Assembly (NCBI GenBank): GCA_003223515.1
Contig: QHVI01000076.1
Location: 1-64,000, forward strand
DNA from: Candidatus Angelobacter sp. Gp1-AA117
GTDB lineage: Bacteria; Acidobacteriota; Terriglobia; Terriglobales; Acidobacteriaceae
Direction: 5' to 3'
DNA: 64,000 bases
Position 1 is the stretch's first letter, and each line of letters begins with the position of its first letter. Shown piece after piece: positions 1 through 9,303 of this stretch. The translations under genes were made by a program, and so were the position numbers. The notes beneath the pieces were generated by a model. That model saw only the letters and a program-made list of their open reading frames with translations. It was not told where the DNA came from and made no database searches.

Positions 1-908
1 ATAATGGGCCAGGTCAACTGGATCATGTAGGTATTGAAGGCGATGAACTGGCCGACAGTCATCCGGTGCAGGATCACCTCGCGACCGCCCAGCCACAGCA
101 CAAGAATCACGGCCAATCCAAGCATGGCTTCAAGGCTGGGCCAGAGCATGCCCATGAGACGCGCCAGGGGCAGGCTGCGGGCCACGTATTCCTGATTGGA
201 TTTTTCGAAAAGCGCAATCTCCGGCTCTTCCTGAACGTAAGCGCGGATGACGCGGGCACCGGAGAAATTCTCCTGGGCGCGGGCGGAGATCTCAGAAAAC
301 TGGGCCTGAATACGCTCGAAGCGCTCGTGAATCTTACGGCCGAAATACTGGATAGTGATGCTGGCCAGCGGCAGAGGCACAACCGCATACAGAGTGAGCT
401 TGTGACTGGTGCGCCACATGAAGAAGAGTGCCGCGGCGGTAAAGACGATGGTGTTAGCCGAGTACATGATGGCCGGCCCGAGCAGCATGCGCACGGCGTT
501 GAGGTCATTGGTCATGCGCGCCATGATGTCGCCGGTGCGCGTCTTCTGGTAGAAGGAGTAGGAAAGCGATTCCAGGTGGCGAAAGAGATCGTTGCGCAGG
601 TCGTATTCAATCTCGCGGGAGATGCCGATCACCAGCCAGCGCGTGAGGAACTGGAAAATGCCCTTGGTAAACGCCACTGCCAGCAGCAGCAGACAATAAA
701 TAAGAAGCTGGCGGCGGGCCGCGCTGGTCATCAGGCCATTGATGCCCTGATGCGAGGTGGTATGGTCAAGAAAATCAGTTGCCCGCCGGATGACCTGCGG
801 AAACAGCACCCAAATGCCGTTAGTGAGCACTACGGTGACCGCTCCGAAGAGCAGCGTGCCCTTATAGTTCCACAGATACGGGTAGAGCGGCCTGAGGTTT
901 TTGTGCAT
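1..908 (-). CDS. ABC exporter (MsbA/lipid-type), membrane domain, 3' part cut by window edge
   Basis: The minus-strand frame from an ATG at 908 stays open to base 1, giving about 302 residues that begin MHKNLRPLYPYLWNYKG. The visible part is a type-1 ABC exporter membrane domain. It has hydrophobic segments near residues 15-40, 65-85, 140-160 and 245-265, the intracellular-loop signature SYSFYQKTRTGDIMARMTND, and a final TVGQFIAFNTYM stretch that normally precedes the ATPase domain. The ATP-binding half (Walker A, signature, Walker B) would lie to the left of the window. Such proteins work as dimers and pump lipids, drugs or peptides out of the cytoplasm. The substrate cannot be told from this part. 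It lies downstream of pgl on the same strand, separated by a repeat, so it may not share the sugar operon's function. Confidence 0.9.
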   Translation of the reverse strand, partial: MHKNLRPLYPYLWNYKGTLLFGAVTVVLTNGIWVLFPQVIRRATDFLDHTTSHQGINGLMTSAARRQLLIYCLLLLAVAFTKGIFQFLTRWLVIGISREIEYDLRNDLFRHLESLSYSFYQKTRTGDIMARMTNDLNAVRMLLGPAIMYSANTIVFTAAALFFMWRTSHKLTLYAVVPLPLASITIQYFGRKIHERFERIQAQFSEISARAQENFSGARVIRAYVQEEPEIALFEKSNQEYVARSLPLARLMGMLWPSLEAMLGLAVILVLWLGGREVILHRMTVGQFIAFNTYMIQLTWPI

Positions 909-956
909 GAAGTCTAATAGATGATTTTACATGCTGATGGGACGCAGCATTGCGGA

Positions 957-1033
957 TTTACCGCTATGGGTGCAAAGGGCGCAAAAGTCAAAATCTTACC
1001 GCTGATGACGCTGATCTGGCTGATTTGCGCTGA
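957..1033. repeat. Dispersed intergenic repeat ('cgctgatgacgctgat' type)
   Basis: The gap between the ABC exporter and pgl contains 'accgctgatgacgctgat' and a 'gcaaagggcgcaaaag' stretch. Closely similar wording occurs at 14816-15051, 17045-17128, 31655-31863 and 53508-53553. It abuts the pgl stop codon. No coding potential is seen. Confidence 0.7.
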
Positions 1034-1771
1034 TTACTTGAGATCGTTCAGGAGGCGGGCTGCGCCTTTTTCTATTACCCAGAGCATTTTTCCATTTACG
1101 GGCTGCACTCGCTGGGTGGGGTAGAGGTTTTTGTCCGGATTCTCCAGCACGTCTTTTAACACCTGGGCTTTGTCGTCTCCATTGACGAGATAGAGGATTT
1201 CGGTGGCGTGATTGATCAGCGGGAAGGTGAAGGTAATCCGCCATGTCTTGAGCTTTTCCACCCGGTTGGCTACGACCCAGCGGGAGTTTTCATTTAAGGC
1301 TGCGGTGCCGGGAAACAGGGAAGCGGTGTGGCCGTCAGGGCCCATGCCCAGCATGATTAGATCTAAGCGGGGCCACTCTCCAGCGGGAAGCTGGAAGAAC
1401 GTATTCAGTTCTTGCTCATACTGCTGCGCTGCCTCCTGTGCATCGAGTTCTGTTTTGATGCGGTGCACGTTTTCAGGAGGAATATTGATCTTCGAAAGCA
1501 GTGATTCTCTGGCGGCGCGGTAGTTGCTGTCTTTATCGTCGGGGGGGACGTGCCGGTCGTCGCCAAAGAAGATGTGGACTTTGTTCCAGGGCAAATCTTT
1601 GTACTCTGCCAGCAATGCGTGAGCGCCCTGGGGCGTTGAGCCTCCGGAGAGGGCGATGGTAAATCCTCCGCGCGCGGCGATGCTCTCTTTGGCGCAACGT
1701 ACGACTTCATCGGCACCCATGCGGGACAGGGCTGTGATATCTGGGGCGATATTTATTTCACGGGTAGACAT
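1034..1771 (-). CDS. pgl: 6-phosphogluconolactonase
   Basis: 245 residues, the usual size for the DevB/Pgl family. It hydrolyses 6-phosphoglucono-1,5-lactone to 6-phosphogluconate, step two of the oxidative pentose phosphate pathway, in the cytoplasm. Visible family motifs are LSGGSTP (41-47, phosphate loop), FFGDDRHVP (68-76) and LGMGPDGHTASLFP (141-154, containing the catalytic His region). It is the last sugar gene in the run tkt-rpiB-tal/pgi-gnd-zwf-glk-pgl. A 150-base gap rich in GTAAAT repeats separates it from glk, so it may be less tightly coupled to the others. Assignment is secure from motifs and context. Confidence 0.95.
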   Translation of the reverse strand: MSTREINIAPDITALSRMGADEVVRCAKESIAARGGFTIALSGGSTPQGAHALLAEYKDLPWNKVHIFFGDDRHVPPDDKDSNYRAARESLLSKINIPPENVHRIKTELDAQEAAQQYEQELNTFFQLPAGEWPRLDLIMLGMGPDGHTASLFPGTAALNENSRWVVANRVEKLKTWRITFTFPLINHATEILYLVNGDDKAQVLKDVLENPDKNLYPTQRVQPVNGKMLWVIEKGAARLLNDLK

Positions 1772-1772
1772 A

Positions 1773-1919
1773 AAACCTTTTTACCGCAGAGGCCGCGGAG
1801 AACGCGGAGGAAATTAGTAAATGAGTAAATTGGTAAATGGGTAAATTGAAGAAGCTGGTTTCATTTACTCATTTACCAATTTAACCATTTACCCATTCCC
1901 TCTGCGCTTGAAGCCTTTC
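1773..1919. repeat. Intergenic inverted repeat of GTAAAT units plus 'accgcagaggccgcgg' arm
   Basis: Between pgl and glk. The segment near 1818-1850 (agtaaatgagtaaattggt...) is the inverted complement of 1862-1893 (catttactcatttaccaat...), so transcripts could fold into a long AU-rich hairpin. The outer arms carry the 'ccgcagagg...cgcggag' and 'ccctctgcgc' words of the commonest repeat family in this window. Confidence 0.75.
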
Positions 1920-1921
1920 CT

Positions 1922-2932
1922 TTATCCCCACGGGATCGTTGTGGCCGTGGCTTTGCTGGCCTGGAGCACGGCGTAGCGGGCTGCGCCTATTAATCCTACC
2001 TGGTCGTTGACGATCACGCGCACGGGGATGGTTTCCATGAGCGGCTGGAGACGTCCTTTGGAGACAAAAGCCTGCAAGAACGCCGGGCCGGTGAGTTTGG
2101 GCATGATTTTGGCGGCGATGCCTCCGCTTATGAAGATTCCGCCTACGGCCATCATCTTCAATGCCAGATTGCCGGCTTCTGCGCCATAGATGCTCACGAA
2201 CATGTCCAAGGCACGTTCGCAGATGGCGGCTTTGCCTTCGATCCCGTATTGTGAGATCACGGCCACCGGATCGGCTGCGTGTGCCAGTTCATCTTTCAGC
2301 CAGTCCGGTTGCTGCTCTGCTCCAGTCTCATGCAGGAACTCGTAAATGTTCCGGAGGCCGGGGCCGGAGAGGACGCGCTCATAGCTGACACGACCGAACT
2401 TCTTCGATAGATACTGAAAGAGCGCGATTTCCTGATCGTTGCGGGGAGCGAAATCACAGTGTCCGCCTTCGCAGGGAAAGGGCCAGCGGCGCGTGCCATC
2501 CCAATAAAGACCTGCTTCACCCAGGCCGGTCCCGGCAGCGATCAAGGCCGCATTGCCGCCGGCGGTTTCCAGTTTATTGAGCAGGATGAAGTCAGCCGTT
2601 TCAAGATCATCCACGCCGGAAGCATGCGCCTGAAGGTCATTGATCACCCAAACGGCGTCAATGCCCAGCAATTTTGTAAGCTGAATTGCATCCACAACCC
2701 AGGCCAGGTTGGGAGTAGAGACGCGGCCATGCAGCACCGGGCCGGCAATACCGAAGCAGGCAACTTTCACCTTCACACTTTCATTGCTGATGAAGAGGCT
2801 TACGATCTCATCGAGGCTCTTATGCTCGCGGCTGGGATAGACCCGCTCCAGCACCAGTTTCAACTTGCCGCCTTCTTCGTTGAAGAGCGCGATTCTGGTG
2901 TGGGTGCCTCCAATGTCCCCGGCCAGAATCAT
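1922..2932 (-). CDS. glk: Glucokinase (Glk family, non-ROK)
   Basis: 336 residues. It phosphorylates glucose with ATP to glucose-6-phosphate, feeding zwf directly upstream. The N-terminus [17 protein letters not shown] holds the ATPase-fold phosphate-1 motif. VINDLQAHA (about 97-105), AAGTGLGEAGL (about 132-142), EGGHCDFAP (about 156-164) and SGGIAAKI (about 274-281) match the bacterial Glk family (E. coli Glk type) rather than ROK kinases. The ATG start shares one base with the zwf stop (TAATG), so translation is probably coupled to zwf. The protein is slightly longer than E. coli Glk, mainly at the C-terminus. Confidence 0.95.
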   Translation of the reverse strand: MILAGDIGGTHTRIALFNEEGGKLKLVLERVYPSREHKSLDEIVSLFISNESVKVKVACFGIAGPVLHGRVSTPNLAWVVDAIQLTKLLGIDAVWVINDLQAHASGVDDLETADFILLNKLETAGGNAALIAAGTGLGEAGLYWDGTRRWPFPCEGGHCDFAPRNDQEIALFQYLSKKFGRVSYERVLSGPGLRNIYEFLHETGAEQQPDWLKDELAHAADPVAVISQYGIEGKAAICERALDMFVSIYGAEAGNLALKMMAVGGIFISGGIAAKIMPKLTGPAFLQAFVSKGRLQPLMETIPVRVIVNDQVGLIGAARYAVLQASKATATTIPWG

Positions 2933-4482
2933 TACTGGATCTTCCTCCAGTAATTGCCATCGCGGTTGATGATGTCATCCGCTTCCTTCGGTCCCCATGC
3001 CCCGGCGGGATAATTGGGGAAGATGCGCGGCGGCAGGGCCTTCCAGACATCAAGAATCGGATCGACCACGGTCCAGCCGGCTTCCACCATGTCGGCGCGC
3101 TGGAAGAGCGTCTGGTCTCCCGTGATGCCGTCATAGAGCAGAATCTCATAGCCGGTGTTGGGAGTGGTGCCAAAGTAATCGGAATAATTGAAGTCCATCT
3201 CGACGGAGCCCACGCGCACTTGAGCGCCGGGCCGCTTCGCGCCGAAACGCAAAGAGATGCCTTCATCAGGAGCGATATGGATCACCAGTTGGTTCGGCTT
3301 CAGGCTGTTGACCGGGGTATCACGGAACAGCACAAATGGAGCGCGCTTGAACTGAATCGCGACTTCTGTGGCGCGCCTGGCCAGGCGCTTGCCGGTACGC
3401 AGATAAAAGGGCACACCTGCCCAGCGCCAGTTATCAATGACCAGCCGCATGGCCACGAAGGTCTCAGTCTTTGAATCAGGAGGAACGCCCGGCTCGCTGC
3501 GGTAGGCAGGCAGGCGCTCGCCGTTGATCTCACCTTCGCCATACTGGCCGCGCACCGCGCAGTGCAGCACATCTTCAGCGCTAAGCGGCTGGACGGCATG
3601 GAGGATCTTGGCCTGCTCGTCATGCACGGCATCTGAGCTGAACGAAATGGGCGGCTCCATGGTGGTGAGAGAAAGGAGTTGGAAGAGGTGATTCGGCACC
3701 ATGTCGCGCAGCGTGCCGGCCATGTCAAAGTACCCGCCGCGTTTTTCCACGCCTACGGTTTCGGCTACCGTGATCTGGACGTGGTCAATAAACCGGTGAT
3801 TCCATATGGGCTCAAAAATACCGTTGCTGAAGCGGAAGACCAGTATGTTCTGGACGGTCTCTTTGCCGAGGTAATGATCAATGCGGAAGATCTGGTGCTC
3901 GCTAAGGGTCTTCTTGATCTGCTCGTTCAAATGCCGGGCGGATTCCAGATCATTGCCAAAGGGTTTTTCAAAGACGATGCGGCGCCATTGTCCATCTTTC
4001 TCTACCGCAAGCCCAGTGCTGCCGAGCAGGTCAACGATATCGGCAAAGAACACCGGGCTGGTGGCCAGATAAAAGAAGTAATTTCCGTGAGTGTTGTGGT
4101 TCTTATCAACCTCGGCAAGGGTCTGCGCCAGGCGCTGGTACGACTCGCGATCGGTGAATGATCCGGAAACGTAGTACAGCCGCTTCAGCAGCCATTCTTT
4201 CAGATCAGGATCAACTTTTTCAGTAGCGAAGTTGTCAAGATTCTGGCCCATGAGCTTGCGAAACTCGTCGGTGCTGTACTCGTTCTTGGCAAAACCCACC
4301 ACCGCGAACTCACGGGAAAGCATGTTGCTTTTGGCGAGATTGTAGAGTGCAGGGAAAAGCTTGCGGGCGGTGAGATCACCGGTTGCGCCGAAAATGACCA
4401 TGACGCAAGGGCCGGTCTGCCGCGGCGGACCCGCGGATTGGTCTGTTTGTATCTCTTCAAGTTCTTTTGTGAGTGGTGGCAT
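2932..4482 (-). CDS. zwf: Glucose-6-phosphate 1-dehydrogenase
   Basis: 516 residues. It oxidises glucose-6-phosphate to 6-phosphogluconolactone with NADP+ and opens the oxidative pentose phosphate branch. The nucleotide-binding motif [18 protein letters not shown] lies near residues 33-50, EKPFGND near 173-179 and the active-site signature RIDHYLGKE near 200-208. Full length is typical. The gene starts 16 bases after the gnd stop and its own stop overlaps the glk start by one base, so gnd-zwf-glk form one translationally linked block. Confidence 0.97.
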   Translation of the reverse strand: MPPLTKELEEIQTDQSAGPPRQTGPCVMVIFGATGDLTARKLFPALYNLAKSNMLSREFAVVGFAKNEYSTDEFRKLMGQNLDNFATEKVDPDLKEWLLKRLYYVSGSFTDRESYQRLAQTLAEVDKNHNTHGNYFFYLATSPVFFADIVDLLGSTGLAVEKDGQWRRIVFEKPFGNDLESARHLNEQIKKTLSEHQIFRIDHYLGKETVQNILVFRFSNGIFEPIWNHRFIDHVQITVAETVGVEKRGGYFDMAGTLRDMVPNHLFQLLSLTTMEPPISFSSDAVHDEQAKILHAVQPLSAEDVLHCAVRGQYGEGEINGERLPAYRSEPGVPPDSKTETFVAMRLVIDNWRWAGVPFYLRTGKRLARRATEVAIQFKRAPFVLFRDTPVNSLKPNQLVIHIAPDEGISLRFGAKRPGAQVRVGSVEMDFNYSDYFGTTPNTGYEILLYDGITGDQTLFQRADMVEAGWTVVDPILDVWKALPPRIFPNYPAGAWGPKEADDIINRDGNYWRKIQ

Positions 4483-4498
4483 AGTCTCTTTCCCGGAA

Positions 4499-5497
4499 TC
4501 AGGATGCGCTTTCTTTTTTCTTCTGGGTCAACTCAATGTGTCCGCCAAACTTCTGGCGCATGGCGCTCAGAAGTTTCTCGGCAAAGGTGTGCTCCTGGCG
4601 CGAACGGAAGCGGGTATAAAGCGCGGCTGAGAGCACATCAACGGGCACAGCCGAATCGAGGGCCGCCTGGATGGTCCAGCGGCCTTCGCCGGAGTCCTGC
4701 ACGAAGCCCACATACTCCGACAAGGTTGGATTTTCCGCCAGCGCCATAGCGGTGAGGTCCAGCAGCCAGGATGCAACCACGCTGCCGCGCCGCCATACTT
4801 CGGCAATATCGGCCACGTTCAAGTCATAGCGGTATTCGGGCGACAACTGCTCAGAGCCGGCGTTGCGGAAAATGTCAAAGCCTTCGGCATAGGCCTGCAT
4901 CAGGCCGTACTCGATGCCGTTGTGGACCATTTTGACGAAGTGCCCGGCTCCGGAAGGGCCACAGTAGAGATAACCCAGTTCTGATGTGCCGCCCAGTTTG
5001 TCGCGTCCGGGAGTGCGCGGGATGTCGCCGATACCGGGAGCAAGCGTTCGAAAGATAGGATCAAGGTGTTCGACGGCTTCTTTAGGACCGCCCAGCATCA
5101 TGCAGTAACCGCGATCCAATCCCCAGACACCGCCGCTGGTGCCTACATCAATGTAATGGATGCCATGCTCTTTCAGCTTTTGCGAACGGCGCACGTCGTC
5201 TTTGAAATACGAGTTACCGCCGTCTATGATAATGTCACCCGGTTCAAACTTCTGTCCCAGCGCCATCACGGTCTGCTCAGTGGGATTTCCGGCAGGAACC
5301 ATGACCCAGGCGGCGCGGGGCTTCTTGAGCTTGCTGACAAAGTCATCGAGCGAAGAAGAGCCGGATGCGCCTTCTTTGCTCAACTCCGCTACGTTCTGCG
5401 GGTTCAGGTCTGAGACTACGCACTCATGACCATTACGCATCAGGCGGCGCACCATGTTGCCGCCCATACGTCCCAAACCAATCATTCCTAGTTGCAT
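4499..5497 (-). CDS. gnd: 6-phosphogluconate dehydrogenase, decarboxylating, short form
   Basis: 332 residues, the short GndA/YqeC-like form (the classical enzyme is about 470). It converts 6-phosphogluconate to ribulose-5-phosphate and CO2. The Rossmann motif [13 protein letters not shown]-like stretch is at residues 5-17 ([16 protein letters not shown]). GGNSYFKDD (about 91-99), [10 protein letters not shown] (about 115-124) and [10 protein letters not shown] (about 187-196) are substrate-binding motifs. Short forms in other bacteria often prefer NAD+, but cofactor choice cannot be settled here. It sits between the Tal-Pgi fusion and zwf. The gap to tal-pgi (about 335 bases) is filled with repeats and hairpins. 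Confidence 0.95.
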   Translation of the reverse strand: MQLGMIGLGRMGGNMVRRLMRNGHECVVSDLNPQNVAELSKEGASGSSSLDDFVSKLKKPRAAWVMVPAGNPTEQTVMALGQKFEPGDIIIDGGNSYFKDDVRRSQKLKEHGIHYIDVGTSGGVWGLDRGYCMMLGGPKEAVEHLDPIFRTLAPGIGDIPRTPGRDKLGGTSELGYLYCGPSGAGHFVKMVHNGIEYGLMQAYAEGFDIFRNAGSEQLSPEYRYDLNVADIAEVWRRGSVVASWLLDLTAMALAENPTLSEYVGFVQDSGEGRWTIQAALDSAVPVDVLSAALYTRFRSRQEHTFAEKLLSAMRQKFGGHIELTQKKKESAS

Positions 5498-5511
5498 GTG
5501 ATAGCTCCTGG

Positions 5512-5820
5512 GTACTAGCTTCTAGCTACTAGCTACTAGCTACTAGCTACTAGCTTTTAGCTGCTAGCTCGTTATGCCGCCCGCTTCGCGGGCTCTTTCA
5601 TCCATCTTCTTCGCTTTGACCCACAGCTTGCGCTGTGGGCTAGAAGAATAGCGCCAGCTTCGCTGGCTTAGATTCCTGGGCTGCTAAAGCTTTAATCATT
5701 CGGATTGCTAAGGCTTTAATCCTTCCGGATTGCTAAGGCTTTAGTCCTTCGGCTGCTATGACTTCATTGACCAACAAACTTATGTTTCTCTGCGTACTCT
5801 GCGCCCTCTGCGGTTAAAGC
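5512..5820. repeat. Composite repeat tract: TAGCTAC tandem, three stem-loops, 'GCTAAGGCTTTAATCC' repeats
   Basis: Fills the tal-pgi/gnd gap inside the operon. It starts with a tandem of TAGCTAC units (about 5516-5566). Three compact hairpins follow: cccgc-ttc-gcggg near 5580, cccacagc-ttgc-gctgtggg near 5620-5640, and gccagc-ttcg-ctggc near 5653. Then come three degenerate copies of a roughly 28-base unit 'ggattgctaaggctttaatc' (about 5670-5750) and finally 'ctctgcgtactctgcg' (about 5790). There is no open frame. It could act as a processing or attenuation region between the two halves of the operon. Confidence 0.8.
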
Positions 5821-5833
5821 TATTTGCTTTTTC

Positions 5834-8734
5834 TCACGCTAATGCTTCGTTGATGAGTTTCTGCAGCTTTTGCAATCCGGCTTTTATATCGCCGCTTAGA
5901 TGGACGCGCAGGGCGCGGCGCTGACGCTCTGCCAGCACCTGGAAATCTCCGCGTGCCTGCGCTGCCTTGACTATGCCGAAAGTATATTTCTGCTCGGGAA
6001 CGGGCAGCTCAACGGCATCATCGCAGGTGATTTGCAGAAACACTCCTGAGTTGGGGCCGCCTTTGTACGCCTGTCCGGTGGAATGGAGAAAGCGCGGCCC
6101 GAAGCCCAGGCAGGTGGCTACGCGCTTCTTATCGCGGACAGCATGGCGCATAGCTTGCAGGCTCTCTTCATGCCCGGCATTCATCTGGATGAAACCCAGC
6201 ACTGCGAAATAGTCTCCAGTGGAGATGCGGTTGAGATGCGCCTTGAGATAAGCCGCGAGTGAATTCTGATTGCCTGCGGCTTTGCGCAAGGCCTCGGCAT
6301 TGCGGCCGTCAGTAAACAACTTGATGCCATCTTCTTCCAGAATGGGTTTCTCTTCCGGGAGCCTGCCGGTTTTCTCATACTCGGTGGTCAATTGGCGGGT
6401 CACGATCTTGCTGGCTTCCACATCCGGCTGGTTGAAGGCGTTGATGCCGATGACCGAGCCAGCCACTGCGGTGGCAATTTCCCAGCGGAAAAATTCCTGG
6501 CCAATGTCGTAGATATCGGCCATATCAATGCGCACCACCGGATGCCCGGCTTTGCGCAATGCATCTACCTTGGAATCCTGCTGCTGGTCTGCAGCGTTGC
6601 GCAGGCGCAGGTAAACAAAAACGCGGTCGTTTCCGTAAACCTCAGGCGCGTCCAGTTTCTCGCGGTCTACGGGAATCAAACCTTTGCCTTGCTTGCCGGT
6701 GCTTTCGGCCAGCAACTGCTCCAGCCACGCGCCTACGTCCCAGATTCCCGGTGAGGTAATCAGCGTGACCTTGTCGCGTCCATGGTTGGCGAGCGTACCC
6801 AGAATTGCCCCCAGCACTGCTCCGGGATTTTGTGCCACTGGTACGGTAGCGGCACAAGCCTGGACCATCTCTTCGGTGCGGTCAATGAAGCGCCGCAGAT
6901 CCAATCCCATAACTGCGGCGGGGACCATGCCAAAGTTGGAAAGCGCGGAGTAGCGTCCACCAATGCCAGGCACTCCAAAGAAGATGTGGCGGAAACGGTC
7001 TTTCTCCGCGACCTGCTGCATCTTCGATCCGGGGTCGGTGATGGCTACAAACTGACTGCCTATTTTGTCATTACCTGCTATCTGTTGCGCGCGATTGTAG
7101 AAGTATTGCTTGAAGATGTTGGGCTCCAGCGTGCTGCCTGATTTACTGGCCACGATGAAGAGAGTTTTGGCAATATCGATTTGCTGCTCAATGGCTTTGA
7201 TCTGCGCCGGGTCAGTGGAATCGAGGACGTGCAATTCGGGATGGCCTTGCTGCCTGCCAAAGGTCATCTTGAGCACTTCAGGACAGAGACTCGATCCTCC
7301 CATTCCCAGGAGCAGGATGTGCTGGAATCCGGCTTTGGCAACTTCATCAGCGAATGCAGTCAGTTCCTGAAGATGAGCGGCGCGGTCTTCGACAATATGC
7401 AGCCAGCCCAGCCATTTATCTTCATCGTCGTTGGTCCACAGCGACTTGTCGCCTTTCCAGAGGCGATTCATCTTGTCATTGGCTTGCCAGTCTTGGAGCG
7501 TGGCTTCCACCGCCTGCTTCAGCGGGGCAGGCAGAGCGTAGTCCAGCAACTGGATTTTGGGCCTGGCTTCTACAGATTCAGTTTTTTTTTCCTCGACGGC
7601 TGCAAGCAGCTTGTCAAAAGCGTCGTCGAACAGCTTGATGGCTTCTTCCAGCAGCTTGTCTGTGACAGCTTTCATGGAGATGCCGGCCTTTTCCAGATCA
7701 GACATGGTTTTGTCTGCGGCGGCTACATCTGCATCCAGCGTGCGGACCACGCGACCGTGATTGCGGAAGGCATCAATGGTAGCCGGAGGAACAGTGTTGA
7801 CCGTATCCGGGCCGATGAGTTCTTCCAGGTACATCACATCTCTGTAGGCGGGATTTTTGGTGCTGGTGCTGGCCCACAGCAGGCGCTGGGTCTGCGCGTC
7901 ACGATTGCCCAGAGCTTTCCAGCGGGGGGTGGCAATCATCTGCTGGTAGTGGTGGTAGGCCTGCTTGGCATTGGCAATGGCCACTTTGCCCAGCAGCGAG
8001 CGGAGCAACTGCTGTTGCTGTGGATCGGAAGTGTTCTTCAGCTTTTCGTTGATGCGATTGTCCACCTCGGTATCAATGCGGCTGACAAAGAAGCTGGCCA
8101 CGCTGGCAATCCCTGCCAGATCATCTCCTTTGTACGCTTCGAGGCCAGCCATGTAGGCTTCAGCCACTTTGAGGTACGCATCCTGGGAGAAGAGCAGGGT
8201 AATGTTGATGTTGATGCCTTCGCTGGTCAGTTGCTTCACCGCAGGGGCACCCTCATCAGTGCCGGGCACCTTGATCATGATGTTCCTGCGGTCCACGGCC
8301 TTCCACAGGCGGCGGGCCTCTTCAATGGTTTGCTGGGTGGAGCGGGCCAGTTTGGGCGAGACCTCCAGGCTTACGTATCCATCGCGGCGATTGGTGGCCT
8401 TGTAGACAGGCAAGAGCAGGTCGGCGGCATCCTGAATGTCGCGGATGGCAAGCTGCTCGTAAATCTCTCCGGCACTTCGGCGCCGGGCATGCAGCTGCTC
8501 CAGCAGATCAGCATAGTCGGTGCTTCCGGCAATGGCCTTCTCGAAGATGGAAGGATTGGAAGTCATGCCGCGCAGCCCGTCTTCATCAATCAGGCGCTGG
8601 AGTTCGCCGCTGGTAATCAGGTTGCGGCGGATGTAATCGAGCCAGATGGACTGTCCGGTTTTCTGGAGCGCCAGCAACGGATTTGCTTGTGCGGCTGAGG
8701 TCTTGTTTTCTTCAAGCGAGCTGATGGGATTCAT
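5834..8734 (-). CDS. Bifunctional transaldolase / glucose-6-phosphate isomerase fusion
   Basis: 966 residues joining two enzymes. The N-terminal transaldolase (about 1-380) shows MTSNPSIFEKAI (about 56-67), the Schiff-base lysine region IMIKVPGTDEG (about 151-161) and ASTSTKNPAYRD (about 288-299). It exchanges three-carbon units between sedoheptulose-7-P and glyceraldehyde-3-P. The C-terminal isomerase (about 430-960) shows LLLGMGGSSLCPEV (about 473-486), ASKSGSTLEPN (about 528-538) and GFGPRFLHSTGQAYKGG (about 886-902). It interconverts glucose-6-P and fructose-6-P. The linker near 380-415 is charged. Tal-Pgi fusions are known in several bacterial lineages. Here the fusion links the end product of the non-oxidative branch (fructose-6-P) to the substrate of zwf, allowing cyclic operation. 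The start overlaps the rpiB stop by ATGA. Confidence 0.95.
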   Translation of the reverse strand: MNPISSLEENKTSAAQANPLLALQKTGQSIWLDYIRRNLITSGELQRLIDEDGLRGMTSNPSIFEKAIAGSTDYADLLEQLHARRRSAGEIYEQLAIRDIQDAADLLLPVYKATNRRDGYVSLEVSPKLARSTQQTIEEARRLWKAVDRRNIMIKVPGTDEGAPAVKQLTSEGININITLLFSQDAYLKVAEAYMAGLEAYKGDDLAGIASVASFFVSRIDTEVDNRINEKLKNTSDPQQQQLLRSLLGKVAIANAKQAYHHYQQMIATPRWKALGNRDAQTQRLLWASTSTKNPAYRDVMYLEELIGPDTVNTVPPATIDAFRNHGRVVRTLDADVAAADKTMSDLEKAGISMKAVTDKLLEEAIKLFDDAFDKLLAAVEEKKTESVEARPKIQLLDYALPAPLKQAVEATLQDWQANDKMNRLWKGDKSLWTNDDEDKWLGWLHIVEDRAAHLQELTAFADEVAKAGFQHILLLGMGGSSLCPEVLKMTFGRQQGHPELHVLDSTDPAQIKAIEQQIDIAKTLFIVASKSGSTLEPNIFKQYFYNRAQQIAGNDKIGSQFVAITDPGSKMQQVAEKDRFRHIFFGVPGIGGRYSALSNFGMVPAAVMGLDLRRFIDRTEEMVQACAATVPVAQNPGAVLGAILGTLANHGRDKVTLITSPGIWDVGAWLEQLLAESTGKQGKGLIPVDREKLDAPEVYGNDRVFVYLRLRNAADQQQDSKVDALRKAGHPVVRIDMADIYDIGQEFFRWEIATAVAGSVIGINAFNQPDVEASKIVTRQLTTEYEKTGRLPEEKPILEEDGIKLFTDGRNAEALRKAAGNQNSLAAYLKAHLNRISTGDYFAVLGFIQMNAGHEESLQAMRHAVRDKKRVATCLGFGPRFLHSTGQAYKGGPNSGVFLQITCDDAVELPVPEQKYTFGIVKAAQARGDFQVLAERQRRALRVHLSGDIKAGLQKLQKLINEALA

Positions 8735-9207
8735 GAAATCTTCTCCTTGGACTGAGGGGCGGCGTACCGCTTTTCAATATCAACGATCTTGGCCAGCCTG
8801 CGGCGGTGACGTTCTTCATCGGTATAGCGGGCATTCAGGAAAGTGAGGGACAAATCTTTGGCCAGTTCCGTTCCAATAATACGCGCACCCAGGACCAGTA
8901 CGTTGACATCATCATGTTCCACGCCCTGGTGGGCGGAATAACCGTCATGACAGAGTCCGGCGCGAATGCCCGGTATCTTGTTGGCAGCCACGGATGCGCC
9001 TACGCCGCTGCCGCAGATCAGGATGCCGCGCTCGGATTCGCCATGCAGCAGGGTCCTGGCAATGGCCTCGGCATAGTCAGGATAGTCCACGGGGTCGGTG
9101 GAGTTCGTGCCGACGTCAGTGACCTGATGCCCGTTTTGCTCCAGATGCCGGCTCAGGATCTTTTTCAGTTCAAAGCCGGCATGGTCGGAGCCGAGTGTGA
9201 TACGCAT
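8731..9207 (-). CDS. rpiB: Ribose-5-phosphate isomerase B
   Basis: 158 residues from the chosen ATG at 9207 (MRITLGSDHAGFELK). The frame also allows an ATG at 9222 that would add MLNRA. The later start matches the family's usual N-terminus, although neither has an ideally spaced Shine-Dalgarno. RpiB interconverts ribulose-5-P and ribose-5-P. Visible are the GSDHAG motif, DYPDYAE, and the catalytic-cysteine stretch ILICGSGVGASVAANK (about residues 68-83). The tail after residue 145 is slightly longer than E. coli RpiB. The stop overlaps the tal-pgi start (ATGA), indicating coupled translation. The gap of about 95 bases to tkt contains a palindromic repeat (gcgcagccgagggcggc). Confidence 0.93.
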   Translation of the reverse strand: MRITLGSDHAGFELKKILSRHLEQNGHQVTDVGTNSTDPVDYPDYAEAIARTLLHGESERGILICGSGVGASVAANKIPGIRAGLCHDGYSAHQGVEHDDVNVLVLGARIIGTELAKDLSLTFLNARYTDEERHRRRLAKIVDIEKRYAAPQSKEKIS

Positions 9208-9303
9208 TGCTCTATTCAACATCCTTCAGCGCAGCCGAGGGCGGCTACGGTCCATTCAGGTCATTTTTGTTATTACAACATCCAACACTTCAGATCATCG
9301 CGG

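Noticed and set aside
66-917. Plus-strand frame of 283 codons at the left edge
   Set aside because: It is the shadow of the ABC exporter membrane domain, which continues off the window on the minus strand.
5516-5566. Possible CRISPR because of evenly repeated TAGCTAC units
   Set aside because: Units are 7 bases with no spacers; a simple tandem repeat.
7181-8698. Long plus-strand open frame (505 codons) opposite tal-pgi
   Set aside because: Antisense to a well-conserved enzyme fusion; its translation is rich in His/Gln/Val typical of a mirror frame, with no family motifs. Other long antisense frames, opposite the S9 peptidase (12371-13351) and the MFS gene (31843-32937), were dropped for the same reason.
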